In this document: positions 9,542-17,160 of the stretch, in pieces
Layout: every line of letters starts with the position of its first letter
Position numbering within the stretch: position 1 is the stretch's first letter
NCBI GenBank assembly: GCA_021813595.1
Contig: JAKAKF010000053.1
Coordinates: 1-23,441, forward strand
Direction: 5' to 3'
Length of the DNA: 23,441 nucleotides
Origin: a bacterium
GTDB lineage: Bacteria; SZUA-79; Acidulodesulfobacterales; Acidulodesulfobacteraceae
Notes under the pieces: generated by a model
Databases searched by the model: none
What the model was told of the DNA's origin: nothing
What the model saw: the letters and a program-made list of their open reading frames with translations, nothing else
Position numbers and translations under genes: made by a program

Positions 9542-10849
9542 TTATTTAATAAACGAAGAATTTAATTTTATAGAGCAGTATGAAGAACACATAGAACACA
9601 CTTTATCGTCTTTAAGGGGCAGGGAGGCTCTCATTTCTCTGGCTCTTTCGGGATCTAAAGCACATTCGTACTGTTTTTCCCAGTTCATAGCCCGCCTATT
9701 TTTGCTCATCTCTAAATCAAAATTTGCTGCGCCCTTTATTCCTTTGGCTATATCGCCTGCATGGGCGGCAATCTTTGCGGCTATAACGCCTTCTTTAACG
9801 TCCGATACCGAAGGAAGCCTTAAATGTTCGGCGGGGGTGACGTAGCACAGAAAATCGGCTCCCGCTCCGGCGGCTATCGCGCCGCCTATGGCGCTGGTAA
9901 TATGGTCGTAGCCGGGGGCAATATCCGTAACTAACGGACCTAAAACATAAAAAGGAGCGCCGTTGCATAAACTTTTTTCTAATTTTATATTTTCTTCTAC
10001 CTGATTTAAAGGAACGTGCCCCGGCCCTTCTATCATTACCTGAACGCCTTCTTCGAGCGCTTTTTTCTGCAGTTCTCCAAGCGTAATTAATTCGGTAATC
10101 TGGGCTCTGTCGGTAGCGTCATGCAGGCATCCCGGTCTTAATCCGTCGCCAAGGCTTAAAACTACGTCGTTTTTCTTGGCAATTTTAAGCAGTCTTTCAT
10201 AATTTTCATATAAAGGATTTTCTTTGTTGTTTCTTATCATCCACGACGCAATTAACGAACCGCCCCTTGATACTATACCCATAATCCTGGTCTGCATATT
10301 CATCGTACTTATAGCTTTTAAAGTTAAGCCGCAGTGGACGGTAATAAAATCCACGCCTTCTTCGCACTGTCTTTCTATAACGTCGAAAAGGTATTCGGGG
10401 TCGAATTTGTCAATAAAATCAGGTGAATTAGGGTTAACGATACCTTTTTCGACCGCGGGTTGAAAGGCTTCATAAAGAGGCACCGTACCGATAGGAACGG
10501 ACGAATTTTTTAATATATACGACCTGAATTCTACTATGTTGCCGCCGGTAGATAAATCCATAACGGCGTCAGCGCCGCTTTTTATTGCCGCATTTAACTT
10601 TTCCAACTCTTCTTCGATGTCGTGATTATCGCCGGAAGAACCTATATTGGCATTTACTTTAGTTTTTAAATCTTTGCCTACGGCAAGAGGCTTTATATCT
10701 CTTAATCTGTTTTTCGTTATGACGGTAAAACCGTTCATAACGTCTTCGCGTATCTTTTCGGGAGCGACTCCTTCCGCCAAAGCGCACGCTTTCATTTCAT
10801 CGGTAACAATATTTTGTCTTGCGGCAGATATCTGATTTATATATTTCAT
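9542..10849 (-). CDS. thiC: Phosphomethylpyrimidine synthase ThiC
   Basis: A 435-residue radical SAM enzyme that converts aminoimidazole ribotide to HMP-P, the thiamin pyrimidine. It is the short form, lacking the N-terminal extension of enterobacterial ThiC. Conserved blocks include KVNANIGSS (64-72), DLSTGG (98-103), VHCGLT, RPGCLHDATD and EGPGHVPL. The C-terminal cluster ligands are Cys418, Cys421 and Cys425, a CxxCxxxC arrangement. That is one residue shorter than the CX2CX4C of the E. coli type. Many short ThiC proteins may share this; I could not check. The gene follows thiE by 15 bases and is co-transcribed with it. No other thiamin genes are in the window. Confidence 0.96.
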   Translation of the reverse strand: MKYINQISAARQNIVTDEMKACALAEGVAPEKIREDVMNGFTVITKNRLRDIKPLAVGKDLKTKVNANIGSSGDNHDIEEELEKLNAAIKSGADAVMDLSTGGNIVEFRSYILKNSSVPIGTVPLYEAFQPAVEKGIVNPNSPDFIDKFDPEYLFDVIERQCEEGVDFITVHCGLTLKAISTMNMQTRIMGIVSRGGSLIASWMIRNNKENPLYENYERLLKIAKKNDVVLSLGDGLRPGCLHDATDRAQITELITLGELQKKALEEGVQVMIEGPGHVPLNQVEENIKLEKSLCNGAPFYVLGPLVTDIAPGYDHITSAIGGAIAAGAGADFLCYVTPAEHLRLPSVSDVKEGVIAAKIAAHAGDIAKGIKGAANFDLEMSKNRRAMNWEKQYECALDPERAREMRASLPLKDDKVCSMCSSYCSIKLNSSFIK

Positions 10850-10864
10850 AATTTTAAATTTACC

Positions 10865-11518
10865 TTATTTTCCATTAAGAATCTTTATCATTGCTTTTAC
10901 TTTTTTGCCTATATCTTTTTTATTTTTATTTAAACTTAACAGCGAAGATTGGACGGCAATAAACCTACATCCCGATTTTTTAATTTCCGGTATATTAAAC
11001 TCGTTTATGCCGCCGAGCGCAAAAACCGGAATTTTCATGGCATTAACAACTTTTTTTAAAACGTCTGCGCCGTGAAAAAAATCCTGTTTTTTAGTTTTAA
11101 AAACGGGACTGAAAGTTATAAAATCGGCTCCGTTTTTTTCAGCATCGACGGCATCTTCTATGGAGTGAGAAGAATAAAAAATTTTTAAGCCTTTAAATTT
11201 TTCTTTAACCGATTTAATCGGCGGAGCGTTAATATTTAGATGTACGCCGTCTGCAGAAAGAACTGCTGCGGCATCCGCCCTCTCGTTAACAAAAAACTTA
11301 ACGTCGGGATATTTTTTAAATATCAAGCCTCTTATCTTATCTCCAATTTTTATAAAATCGCGTACGGAAACATCTTTCTGCCTGAGCTGAAAAGCTTTTA
11401 AACCTGCGCCGAAAGCTTCATCGAGAGCGTCAATATACTCTTCGTCGTTATTAAAAAAATTTTTGTCCCCTATTAAGTATATATTAAAATTAAACCAAGA
11501 AGCATCCGTATTCGGCAT
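10865..11518 (-). CDS. thiE: Thiamin phosphate synthase ThiE (or TenI-like)
   Basis: A 217-residue TIM-barrel protein of the ThiE/TenI superfamily. ThiE couples HMP-PP with the thiazole phosphate to give thiamin phosphate. Recognisable parts are YLIGD (14-18), FQLRQKD (Gln, Arg and Lys of the pyrophosphate site), FFVNERAD, ADGVHL, SPVFKTKKQ (equivalent of the TxTK loop) and FALGGIN. The usual STH is replaced by SSHS. ThiE is preferred over TenI because of the QLRxK and VNxRxD residues and the adjacent thiC, but sequence alone does not settle it. The ATG lies six bases after a TATAAT, with no Shine-Dalgarno sequence and no room for a TPP riboswitch, suggesting a leaderless mRNA. Confidence 0.85.
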   Translation of the reverse strand: MPNTDASWFNFNIYLIGDKNFFNNDEEYIDALDEAFGAGLKAFQLRQKDVSVRDFIKIGDKIRGLIFKKYPDVKFFVNERADAAAVLSADGVHLNINAPPIKSVKEKFKGLKIFYSSHSIEDAVDAEKNGADFITFSPVFKTKKQDFFHGADVLKKVVNAMKIPVFALGGINEFNIPEIKKSGCRFIAVQSSLLSLNKNKKDIGKKVKAMIKILNGK

Positions 11519-11524
11519 TTTTTA

Positions 11525-11554
11525 ATTATATAATTTTAAGGCTAAAATTGTCAA
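11525..11554 (-). promoter_or_regulatory. Consensus promoter of thiE-thiC, probably leaderless
   Basis: On the minus strand TTGACA (11554-11549) and TATAAT (11530-11525), both perfect consensus, are 18 bases apart. Only six bases separate the -10 box from the thiE ATG at 11518, so transcription should start at or next to the start codon. Confidence 0.75.
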
Positions 11555-11577
11555 ACGATACGGCAATTAATCTTTTT

Positions 11578-11772
11578 TTATTCATCCATAAATCTGCCGT
11601 GTCCTTTAGACAAAATTCTTAGCATCTTAATATTATAATGGGCAAATTTTATTAACTGCCAAGGGATAAACAATCTAGTAAAAAGCGTGTATTGCGTAGG
11701 CGCGATAAAAGATCTGGAATCGCTCGTGTAAGGAACGTATTCCATTAAATCGTCATCTTTTTTATTTTCCAT
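11578..11772 (-). CDS. Small protein of unknown function downstream of the SQR-like gene
   Basis: A 64-residue protein that I do not recognise. The N-terminus is acidic (ENKKDDDLMEY). The middle has aromatic and hydrophobic residues (TLFTRLFIPWQLIKF, about 29-43) that could form an amphipathic or membrane-associated helix. The C-terminus is basic and ends GHGRFMDE. I chose the ATG at 11772 over the one at 11814 because AGGAGGA lies 11 bases upstream of it. The gene starts 95 bases after the stop of the SQR-like gene on the same strand, so a shared transcript and a role beside the flavoprotein at the membrane are plausible. No cysteines, signal peptide or clear transmembrane span are visible. 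Confidence 0.65.
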   Translation of the reverse strand: MENKKDDDLMEYVPYTSDSRSFIAPTQYTLFTRLFIPWQLIKFAHYNIKMLRILSKGHGRFMDE

Positions 11773-11783
11773 AATAAATATAA

Positions 11784-11790
11784 TCCTCCT
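11784..11790 (-). promoter_or_regulatory. Ribosome binding site of the small ORF
   Basis: AGGAGGA on the minus strand, 11 bases before the ATG at 11772. It lies within the longer reading frame from 11814 and so argues for the shorter 64-residue product. Confidence 0.6.
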
Positions 11791-11867
11791 ATTCATATTG
11801 CATTTATATTTCATAATAGATACGGCAATTTATCCTTAAATATAGCTTATTTCTCCAAATATTTTCA

Positions 11868-13307
11868 TTAGTCGGGAATATACTGCCATAAAAATTTTCC
11901 TTTCATTTTCCAGATAAATAAATAATGAAGCATATATTTAACCCAGTGTCCGGCAAGACCTATATCTCCGAAAGTGTAATTTAAATTTCTGCCGAATTTA
12001 TATTTATCGTAATTTGGAATTACCGGATACATAGTCAATAAAGCGGCCGATCCGCCGGTCATCGATTTGCCCATAGAGGTTATACATATTGCCCCGAATT
12101 CAGCCATCGATGCGCTATAGGTGGGTTCTGCCGCTCCGTTCTTTATCATATCGATAATGGAAAGGGCGACCGTATGGCCTATGATTCCAGACGCCATGCC
12201 GGTTCTGGGAGGACTCGGAGCTATAAGAGTACCGTCCGGCGCTTTAAAAGCCTTGCTTATCGGATGCGGGGGAGCAAAAGCTATTCCTGCCGCAAATATA
12301 TTTTTATATAAAGAATTATTGTATTTTTTAGGCCAATCCGAATTTTTCCATTCCTCAAAAGGTTTTGCGCCGGAGGTATAATCGGCATCTACTTTCATAA
12401 AACCGCTAGGCACGCACATTTGGCTTTTAATATCGCTGCCGGCCTTATCTATGTATGAGATGGAAATACCGGCAAACGGCGGAATCAGCATGGCAAAATC
12501 AAAATCGAGCGACCCTTCTTTTCCTTCAATATTAACGTAATCTAAATAGCCTTCTTTTACGTTTCTAACGTGCGCCCTGTCCACCCATTTAATGCCCTTT
12601 TCCCTAAAAGTAGACTCGGCAAAAAGTTTGCCTGATATAAAGTTTCCGTTCCTTCTTACTACCACTCCGCCGACTCCGAAATCGCCCAGCGTAGGTTCGT
12701 TGGATATCCAAGTTATGTCCGCCATATTGCGAAGTCCCCGCTTCGCAATTTCAAATTCTAAATTATGTATATATTCAAAAGCGGCCCCTTGGCAGGTGGC
12801 GGTTCCATGTCCAGTACCGACGACAAACTTTTGCCTTTTGCCCTTTTTCATCTTTTCTACCGCTTTCAAAAAATTATCCCTTGTTTTAACGGCATGAGGC
12901 AAACTACAGACCGAATCAGAATAGCCTTCATCCGGTCCAAGTCCCGGCGTAGCCGCAAAATTGAGCTTAGGACCCGTAGCGTTTATTAAATAATCGTACT
13001 TTACCTGTTCCGTTTTGCCGTCGTTGTATTTTACGACTACATATCGGTCGACGTCGTCCGGATGAATCTCTTCCGCCGCTCCGTTTTTAAATTCTATGTC
13101 AAACTTTTCATATACCGGCGTAAGATCGAACTGAGTTTTTTCTGGCTTCATAGAACCCACTCCCACCCATATCCATGAAGGGATATAAGAAAAATGTTTT
13201 CTCGGCGATATTACTACAACTTCATGTTTACGCCCCAGCGCTTTTTTTAAATTTAATGCCGCAGTGTTGCCGGCAAATCCAGAACCCAAAACTACTATGC
13301 GAGCCAT
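11868..13307 (-). CDS. Sulfide:quinone oxidoreductase-like FAD flavoprotein
   Basis: A 479-residue pyridine-nucleotide-disulfide-type flavoprotein resembling sulfide:quinone oxidoreductases, which oxidise sulfide at the membrane and pass electrons to quinone. The FAD-binding GSGFAG is at residues 8-13. YDYLINATGPKL (104-115) is the second FAD-associated strand, and NIFAAGIA (336-343) precedes the PP-containing quinone-side loop. Cysteines are at 134, 172, 298 and 408; Cys172 in GTATCQG aligns by context with a redox cysteine of SQR. The C-terminal tail (452-479) has aromatic, basic helices suited to membrane attachment. The type of SQR, and whether sulfide is the substrate, are not certain. 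A GGGGGGAT sequence precedes the ATG. The adjacent small ORF is probably in the same unit. Confidence 0.82.
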   Translation of the reverse strand: MARIVVLGSGFAGNTAALNLKKALGRKHEVVVISPRKHFSYIPSWIWVGVGSMKPEKTQFDLTPVYEKFDIEFKNGAAEEIHPDDVDRYVVVKYNDGKTEQVKYDYLINATGPKLNFAATPGLGPDEGYSDSVCSLPHAVKTRDNFLKAVEKMKKGKRQKFVVGTGHGTATCQGAAFEYIHNLEFEIAKRGLRNMADITWISNEPTLGDFGVGGVVVRRNGNFISGKLFAESTFREKGIKWVDRAHVRNVKEGYLDYVNIEGKEGSLDFDFAMLIPPFAGISISYIDKAGSDIKSQMCVPSGFMKVDADYTSGAKPFEEWKNSDWPKKYNNSLYKNIFAAGIAFAPPHPISKAFKAPDGTLIAPSPPRTGMASGIIGHTVALSIIDMIKNGAAEPTYSASMAEFGAICITSMGKSMTGGSAALLTMYPVIPNYDKYKFGRNLNYTFGDIGLAGHWVKYMLHYLFIWKMKGKFLWQYIPD

Positions 13308-13575
13308 ATAAATTTATCCCCCCGTTTCTTCATTTTTTACTTATTAATAAATCTTAAAATAAAATTTAAAAAATATTAGATTATTTTATATATATGTTTT
13401 ATAATATTTATGATAGCAAAAATATAAAAATATTTCTATATAATTATAAATATATATTTGCATTATCATATATTCATATATAACATATTTTTCTTATCGT
13501 ACCGCGCATTGCCGGTTTATTGAATAAATTATAAATTTAATAAAATCAAAATATTGATTAATCTATATTAACGCT
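13308..13575. other. AT-rich divergent intergenic region
   Basis: 268 bases between the divergent SQR-like and protoglobin-PsiE genes, almost entirely A and T. It must hold promoters for both. A TATATT at 13564-13569 is placed for a leaderless start of the plus-strand gene, but no good -35 box is seen. I see no hairpin, operator-like palindrome or small gene that I can support. Confidence 0.6.
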
Positions 13576-14469
13576 ATGGAAACCCTTGATAAAATAAAGC
13601 TTATTTATTCTTTCGACGCCGGAGACGCGTCAAATTTAACGCAAATAAAAGAGCTGATGAATTCAAATGTAAACGAATTTATTTCCGGCGTTTATTCATT
13701 TATATCAAACTTCGACGATTTCAGCAAATTTCTTCCTAACGACGAAATAAGAACAAGACACAGGGAGAAGTTAAAAATCTGGTTCCTCAATCTTTTTTCC
13801 GGAAAATACGACAATGAATATTTAAGGCAGTTAAAAAGAATAGGAGAGGTTCATTCTGAAATAAAATTGCCTTCGCATTACGTCAGCGCTACAATGAACT
13901 ATATAAGAAATTTTATTCATAAAGTTATTATAAAAAACATTCAGTCCTCCGAAAAAAGAAATGAAATAATTGAATCTGTAAATAAAATAATAGATATTAA
14001 TTTAGATATAATCATAAGTTCATATATAAATGAAGGAAAATTTTACATAGCGTCTACAAAATTTGAAACTAAAATAATAAAATTCAGTTCGAAGTTTTCT
14101 TATATGCTTGACCTTGCCCTTGTAATATCTTTAATAATTGCAACTATTATGGTTTTTCTGATGTTCTTATTTGAAATCTACAGATTCGCCTTCGGCGGCG
14201 GCGCTTTTGAATCCACCGTAGTCGATATTCTCGGCGCTATGTTAATCGTTTGGGCAATAAGAGAACTGCTTGAAGAAGAAGTTAAAAAGCTGAAGGGGCA
14301 TAAATTCGCGTTAAGCGCTTTTATAGGTCTTGCGATGGCGGCTCTTTTAAGGAAGATATTAATCTTTTCTCTGGCTTCGGGAAAATCCAAGGAAGTCGCA
14401 ATATTAGGTTTCCTCGTATTGGTGCTTGGAATAGTTTACTGGCTTATGAATAAAAGCATGAAGTCGTAA
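13576..14469 (+). CDS. Protoglobin domain fused to a PsiE-like membrane domain
   Basis: A 297-residue protein with two parts. Residues 1-160 resemble a protoglobin (globin-coupled sensor) haem domain. The RIGEVHSEIKLPSHYV segment (88-103) matches the proximal-histidine region, with His93 as the likely haem ligand. Residues 175-297 hold four transmembrane helices (about 177-199, 213-232, 245-266, 273-291). The VVDILGAMLIVWAIRELLEE block and the RKI after helix 3 resemble the PsiE family (PF06146), whose biochemical function is unclear. A gas- or redox-sensing role at the membrane is inferred. The gene stands alone, divergent from the SQR-like gene. A TATATT ends six bases before the ATG and no ribosome binding site is seen, so the message may be leaderless. 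Confidence 0.8.
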   Translation: METLDKIKLIYSFDAGDASNLTQIKELMNSNVNEFISGVYSFISNFDDFSKFLPNDEIRTRHREKLKIWFLNLFSGKYDNEYLRQLKRIGEVHSEIKLPSHYVSATMNYIRNFIHKVIIKNIQSSEKRNEIIESVNKIIDINLDIIISSYINEGKFYIASTKFETKIIKFSSKFSYMLDLALVISLIIATIMVFLMFLFEIYRFAFGGGAFESTVVDILGAMLIVWAIRELLEEEVKKLKGHKFALSAFIGLAMAALLRKILIFSLASGKSKEVAILGFLVLVLGIVYWLMNKSMKS

Positions 14470-14580
14470 ATTCGCAGGCGCAAAAGCATAAACAAAAAAA
14501 ACTATACATAGTTATATTTTAATTATAAGTAATTCTCAAGACAAATAATGTACGCCTGACGATTGGGATAAAAAATTATA

Positions 14581-14609
14581 TTGCCTGCGCTTCTTATTAG
14601 TGATACAAT
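14581..14609 (+). promoter_or_regulatory. Promoter of tRNA-Pro(UGG)
   Basis: TTGCCT at 14581-14586 and TACAAT at 14604-14609 are 17 bases apart, and the -10 box is preceded by TGA (extended -10). The start would be about 25 bases before the tRNA. Confidence 0.6.
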
Positions 14610-14640
14610 AAATTACGTAATTAATTTTTCTAAAAACAAA

Positions 14641-14716
14641 CGGGATGTGGCGCAGTTGGTAGCGCACCTGCTTTGGGAGCAGGGGGTCGCACGTTCGAAT
14701 CGTGTCATCCCGACCA
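14641..14716 (+). tRNA. tRNA-Pro, anticodon UGG
   Basis: Cloverleaf with acceptor stem CGGGATG/CATCCCG (14641-14647 with 14706-14712), D arm GCGC...GCGC, anticodon stem CCTGC/GCAGG with loop TTTGGGA, anticodon TGG at 14674-14676, and T-loop TTCGAAT. Discriminator A is at 14713 and CCA is encoded at 14714-14716. It reads proline CCA codons and, by wobble, other CCN codons. Confidence 0.97.
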
Positions 14717-14749
14717 TTCATTAAGTCAAAAAGACATTGCCGAAGAAAA

Positions 14750-14878
14750 TTATACGGTATATGCGGTTATGCCATGCTCTAATTTGTTCTGAATTTTCTC
14801 CAAGTTATCGTTAATTTTTTTTAACTCGTCTAAAATCTGCAGAAATATTTCAGATTCGCTTATTTCGCTGCCGTCCAT
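14750..14878 (-). CDS. Small 42-residue coiled-coil protein downstream of the chemotaxis receptor
   Basis: An ORF of 42 residues on the minus strand, starting MDGSEISESEIFLQILDELK. The heptad-like spacing of Ile and Leu continues through KKINDNLEKIQNKLEHG, predicting one amphipathic, coiled-coil-forming helix. AAGGAGA lies 12 bases before the ATG. It begins 37 bases after the stop of the MCP-PhnD gene on the same strand, so it is probably co-transcribed. I recognise no family. It may be a structural partner of the receptor, but that is inference. The ribosome binding site, position and codon use make it more likely real than chance. Confidence 0.5.
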   Translation of the reverse strand: MDGSEISESEIFLQILDELKKINDNLEKIQNKLEHGITAYTV

Positions 14879-14915
14879 ATTAATATCGAATCTCCTTTTA
14901 TTTTTTATAGTTAAT

Positions 14916-16841
14916 TTATAATCCAAGGGTTTTTGCTATATTTTCAAAATCGCTTTCTTTCGCTTCTATAAAAGACGTATAGCCTTTATCTATGGATTTA
15001 AGCACATTTAAATCGGCAATATTCATCAAAATATTTTTTATTTTAATTTCGCTTTCTTTATCTACGTCCGCGTTTATGCATATAGGAAATTGAGGTATGG
15101 GGTCGGAAGATGCTATGACTTTTACCGTACTTTTATTTTCTTCCGCGGCGGAATCCATTACGCATCCGGCATCGAATTCTCCTTCCGCGACAGCCTTTAT
15201 GACGACGTCGTGTCCGCCGAGATAATCGTAAGAAGCAAGGTCTTCCAATTTTATGCCTGCCGATTTAATCATCGCTTTCGGCACCAAAGTAGAACCGGTT
15301 GACATTTTTGCGCCGAATGCGACCTTTTTGCCTTTTAAATCGTTTATAGTATTTATCGGAGAATTTTTTGCCGTTATTATTACGCTCTTATATGTGGGCG
15401 AACCGTTTTTTACCGCAAAAACTAAAGGTTTAACTCCGTATTTTTTGCCGGCGCTTAAATATGTAGAAGGGGTCATATAGCCTAACATTGCAACGCCCTT
15501 GCCTATATCTTCAACCGAATCTTCATAACTTGAAGCTACAAACGAACCAAGTTTTATCCCTAAAGAATCGCTTAAATATTTTGTCAGAGGTTGAAATTTC
15601 GCTTTCATTATAGATGCCGCTTCTAAAGGAGCTATGCCGAATAAATATAATCTGATGTTATTAAACTCTTTTTGAAGTTCATATGCCGAATTGGAAAGCG
15701 ACGTACTTATTTCGGTTGATTTTTTTGCCGTTTTTACAGTTTCTCCGGAAACTTTCTGTACGACAAGTAAATTTTTCTCTACGTCTTCGACCGCTATTTG
15801 GAGCTGTTCCGCCGATGAAGATATTATATCTATATTACTTTTCTCTTCCTTTACCGCATTCATTATATTTCTAAATATTTCTTCTGCCGTTTTAGTTTTT
15901 TCGGATATAGCCTTTACTTCTTCGACGGAATTTTTTATAGCTTCCGCAGTCCTTGAAGTTTCTTCCATAAGTCCTTCTATTATCTGCCTTGTGTCGGAAG
16001 TCGACTTGCTTGTTCTTTCGGCAAGTTTTTTAACTTCGTCGGCAACTACCGCAAAACCTCTTCCCTGCTCTCCGGCTCTTGCCGCTTCGATCGCCGCGTT
16101 TAAAGACAACAGGTTTGTCTGGTCGGCTATATCGCTGATAAGCGAAATAACGTCGCCTATTTCTTTAGACCTGTCGTCTAAATTCTGCATTGTTGTTTTA
16201 AGATTTTCTATAGAATCTGAAACTTTTTTGATATCGGATATTATTTCTTCTATCATTAAGTTTCCTTCTCCGGCTTTTTTAAAAGAATCGCTGGAAGAAT
16301 TTTGGGCAAACTTAGCGCCTTTGGTCATTTCTTTATGAGACATGATAATTTCGTCTATTGCGCTTGAAATAGAAGAAATTTGACCGACTAAAGATTCGTT
16401 TTCTTTGTAAATTTTTTCCATTTCAGCGCTTTCTATTCTTGCATCAACGACGACGTTATTTGTAGAATCTACAGATTTTATAAAAATATTATAAAGATTT
16501 TTAAAAAGTTCGTTTACCTTGCCGTCTAAACCGAAAAAATTAATTTGCGGCATGTTTTTGCGCAAATCTTTATCTTTATAAAGAAAATCGTCTATGAAAT
16601 TATTGATTATTTCGGCTTTTTTCTTAACAGACCTATTGATTATAAAAATGGAAAAATAAAATACGGCAGAAAAAATTACTGCAGAAACAATTAATAATTT
16701 GTCGTATCGGATTAGCGAAAATACTATAAAAAATATTGCAACTACAGCGAACAATATTGAAGTTATAACGGTAATGTTATTAAAACGGTTTGGTTCAGTA
16801 CGATCGGTATTTTTTTTGCCGGACTTAAATAAACTGCTCAT
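14916..16841 (-). CDS. Methyl-accepting chemotaxis protein with C-terminal PhnD-like binding domain
   Basis: A 641-residue protein. Two transmembrane helices near the N-terminus (about 22-45 and 48-69) are joined by only a few residues, so there is no periplasmic sensor. A helical region and the MCP signalling domain follow. Its conserved hairpin tip is at about 237-277 ([20 protein letters not shown], then [20 protein letters not shown]), the site that contacts CheA and CheW. From about 397 a PhnD-like substrate-binding domain follows (phosphonate/phosphate-binding family, PF12974), with [22 protein letters not shown] and [10 protein letters not shown]. By topology this domain lies in the cytoplasm. 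I chose Met at 16841 because GGGAGGGG lies seven bases upstream; a start at 16862 would add seven residues. The ligand is unknown. Confidence 0.88.
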   Translation of the reverse strand: MSSLFKSGKKNTDRTEPNRFNNITVITSILFAVVAIFFIVFSLIRYDKLLIVSAVIFSAVFYFSIFIINRSVKKKAEIINNFIDDFLYKDKDLRKNMPQINFFGLDGKVNELFKNLYNIFIKSVDSTNNVVVDARIESAEMEKIYKENESLVGQISSISSAIDEIIMSHKEMTKGAKFAQNSSSDSFKKAGEGNLMIEEIISDIKKVSDSIENLKTTMQNLDDRSKEIGDVISLISDIADQTNLLSLNAAIEAARAGEQGRGFAVVADEVKKLAERTSKSTSDTRQIIEGLMEETSRTAEAIKNSVEEVKAISEKTKTAEEIFRNIMNAVKEEKSNIDIISSSAEQLQIAVEDVEKNLLVVQKVSGETVKTAKKSTEISTSLSNSAYELQKEFNNIRLYLFGIAPLEAASIMKAKFQPLTKYLSDSLGIKLGSFVASSYEDSVEDIGKGVAMLGYMTPSTYLSAGKKYGVKPLVFAVKNGSPTYKSVIITAKNSPINTINDLKGKKVAFGAKMSTGSTLVPKAMIKSAGIKLEDLASYDYLGGHDVVIKAVAEGEFDAGCVMDSAAEENKSTVKVIASSDPIPQFPICINADVDKESEIKIKNILMNIADLNVLKSIDKGYTSFIEAKESDFENIAKTLGL

Positions 16842-16848
16842 AAATTTA

Positions 16849-16856
16849 CCCCTCCC
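16849..16856 (-). promoter_or_regulatory. Ribosome binding site of the chemotaxis receptor
   Basis: GGGAGGGG on the minus strand, seven bases before the ATG at 16841, decides this start over the in-frame ATG at 16862, which would place the site inside the coding region. Confidence 0.7.
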
Positions 16857-17083
16857 TCTCACGCCGCGCTTTTTGATTTTATTATGCTGTTATAAAATAA
16901 AATAATTATGACGTATTTTTATTTTCCTTCATATTTAATATATATAATAATATTTATATTAAATTTTACAACATATATTTAAAATAATAAAGGTATTTTA
17001 TTGTATGTTTATTAAAAATTAATTTTTATTTTGACTGACAGATAGGAAATTACTTTGGAATGCTTATTTACTGGGGTTTTTAA

Positions 17084-17160
17084 TGGTCGGGACGACAGGA
17101 TTTGAACCTGCGACCCCCTGCACCCCATGCAGGTGCGCTACCGAGCTGCGCCACGTCCCG
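17084..17160 (-). tRNA. tRNA-Pro, anticodon GGG
   Basis: On the minus strand, acceptor stem CGGGACG/CGTCCCG (17160-17154 with 17094-17088), D arm GCGC...GCGC, anticodon stem CCTGC/GCAGG with loop ATGGGGT (anticodon GGG), and T-loop TTCAAAT. Discriminator A is at 17087 and the CCA is encoded at 17086-17084. It is closely similar to the tRNA-Pro(UGG) 2.4 kb away on the opposite strand and reads CCC and CCU. Confidence 0.96.

Noticed and set aside
11519..11577. Possible TPP riboswitch ahead of thiE-thiC
   Set aside because: The 59-base gap holds a promoter adjacent to the ATG and no THI-box-like sequence; there is no room for the aptamer.
14536..14721. 61-codon minus-strand ORF covering tRNA-Pro(UGG)
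   Set aside because: It is the antisense translation of the tRNA gene, a well-known false ORF type, with no ribosome binding site.
15691..16338. 215-codon plus-strand ORF inside the chemotaxis receptor gene
   Set aside because: It is fully antisense to conserved MCP coding sequence, has a Ser/Phe/Ile-rich composition typical of a mirror frame, and has no recognisable domain.
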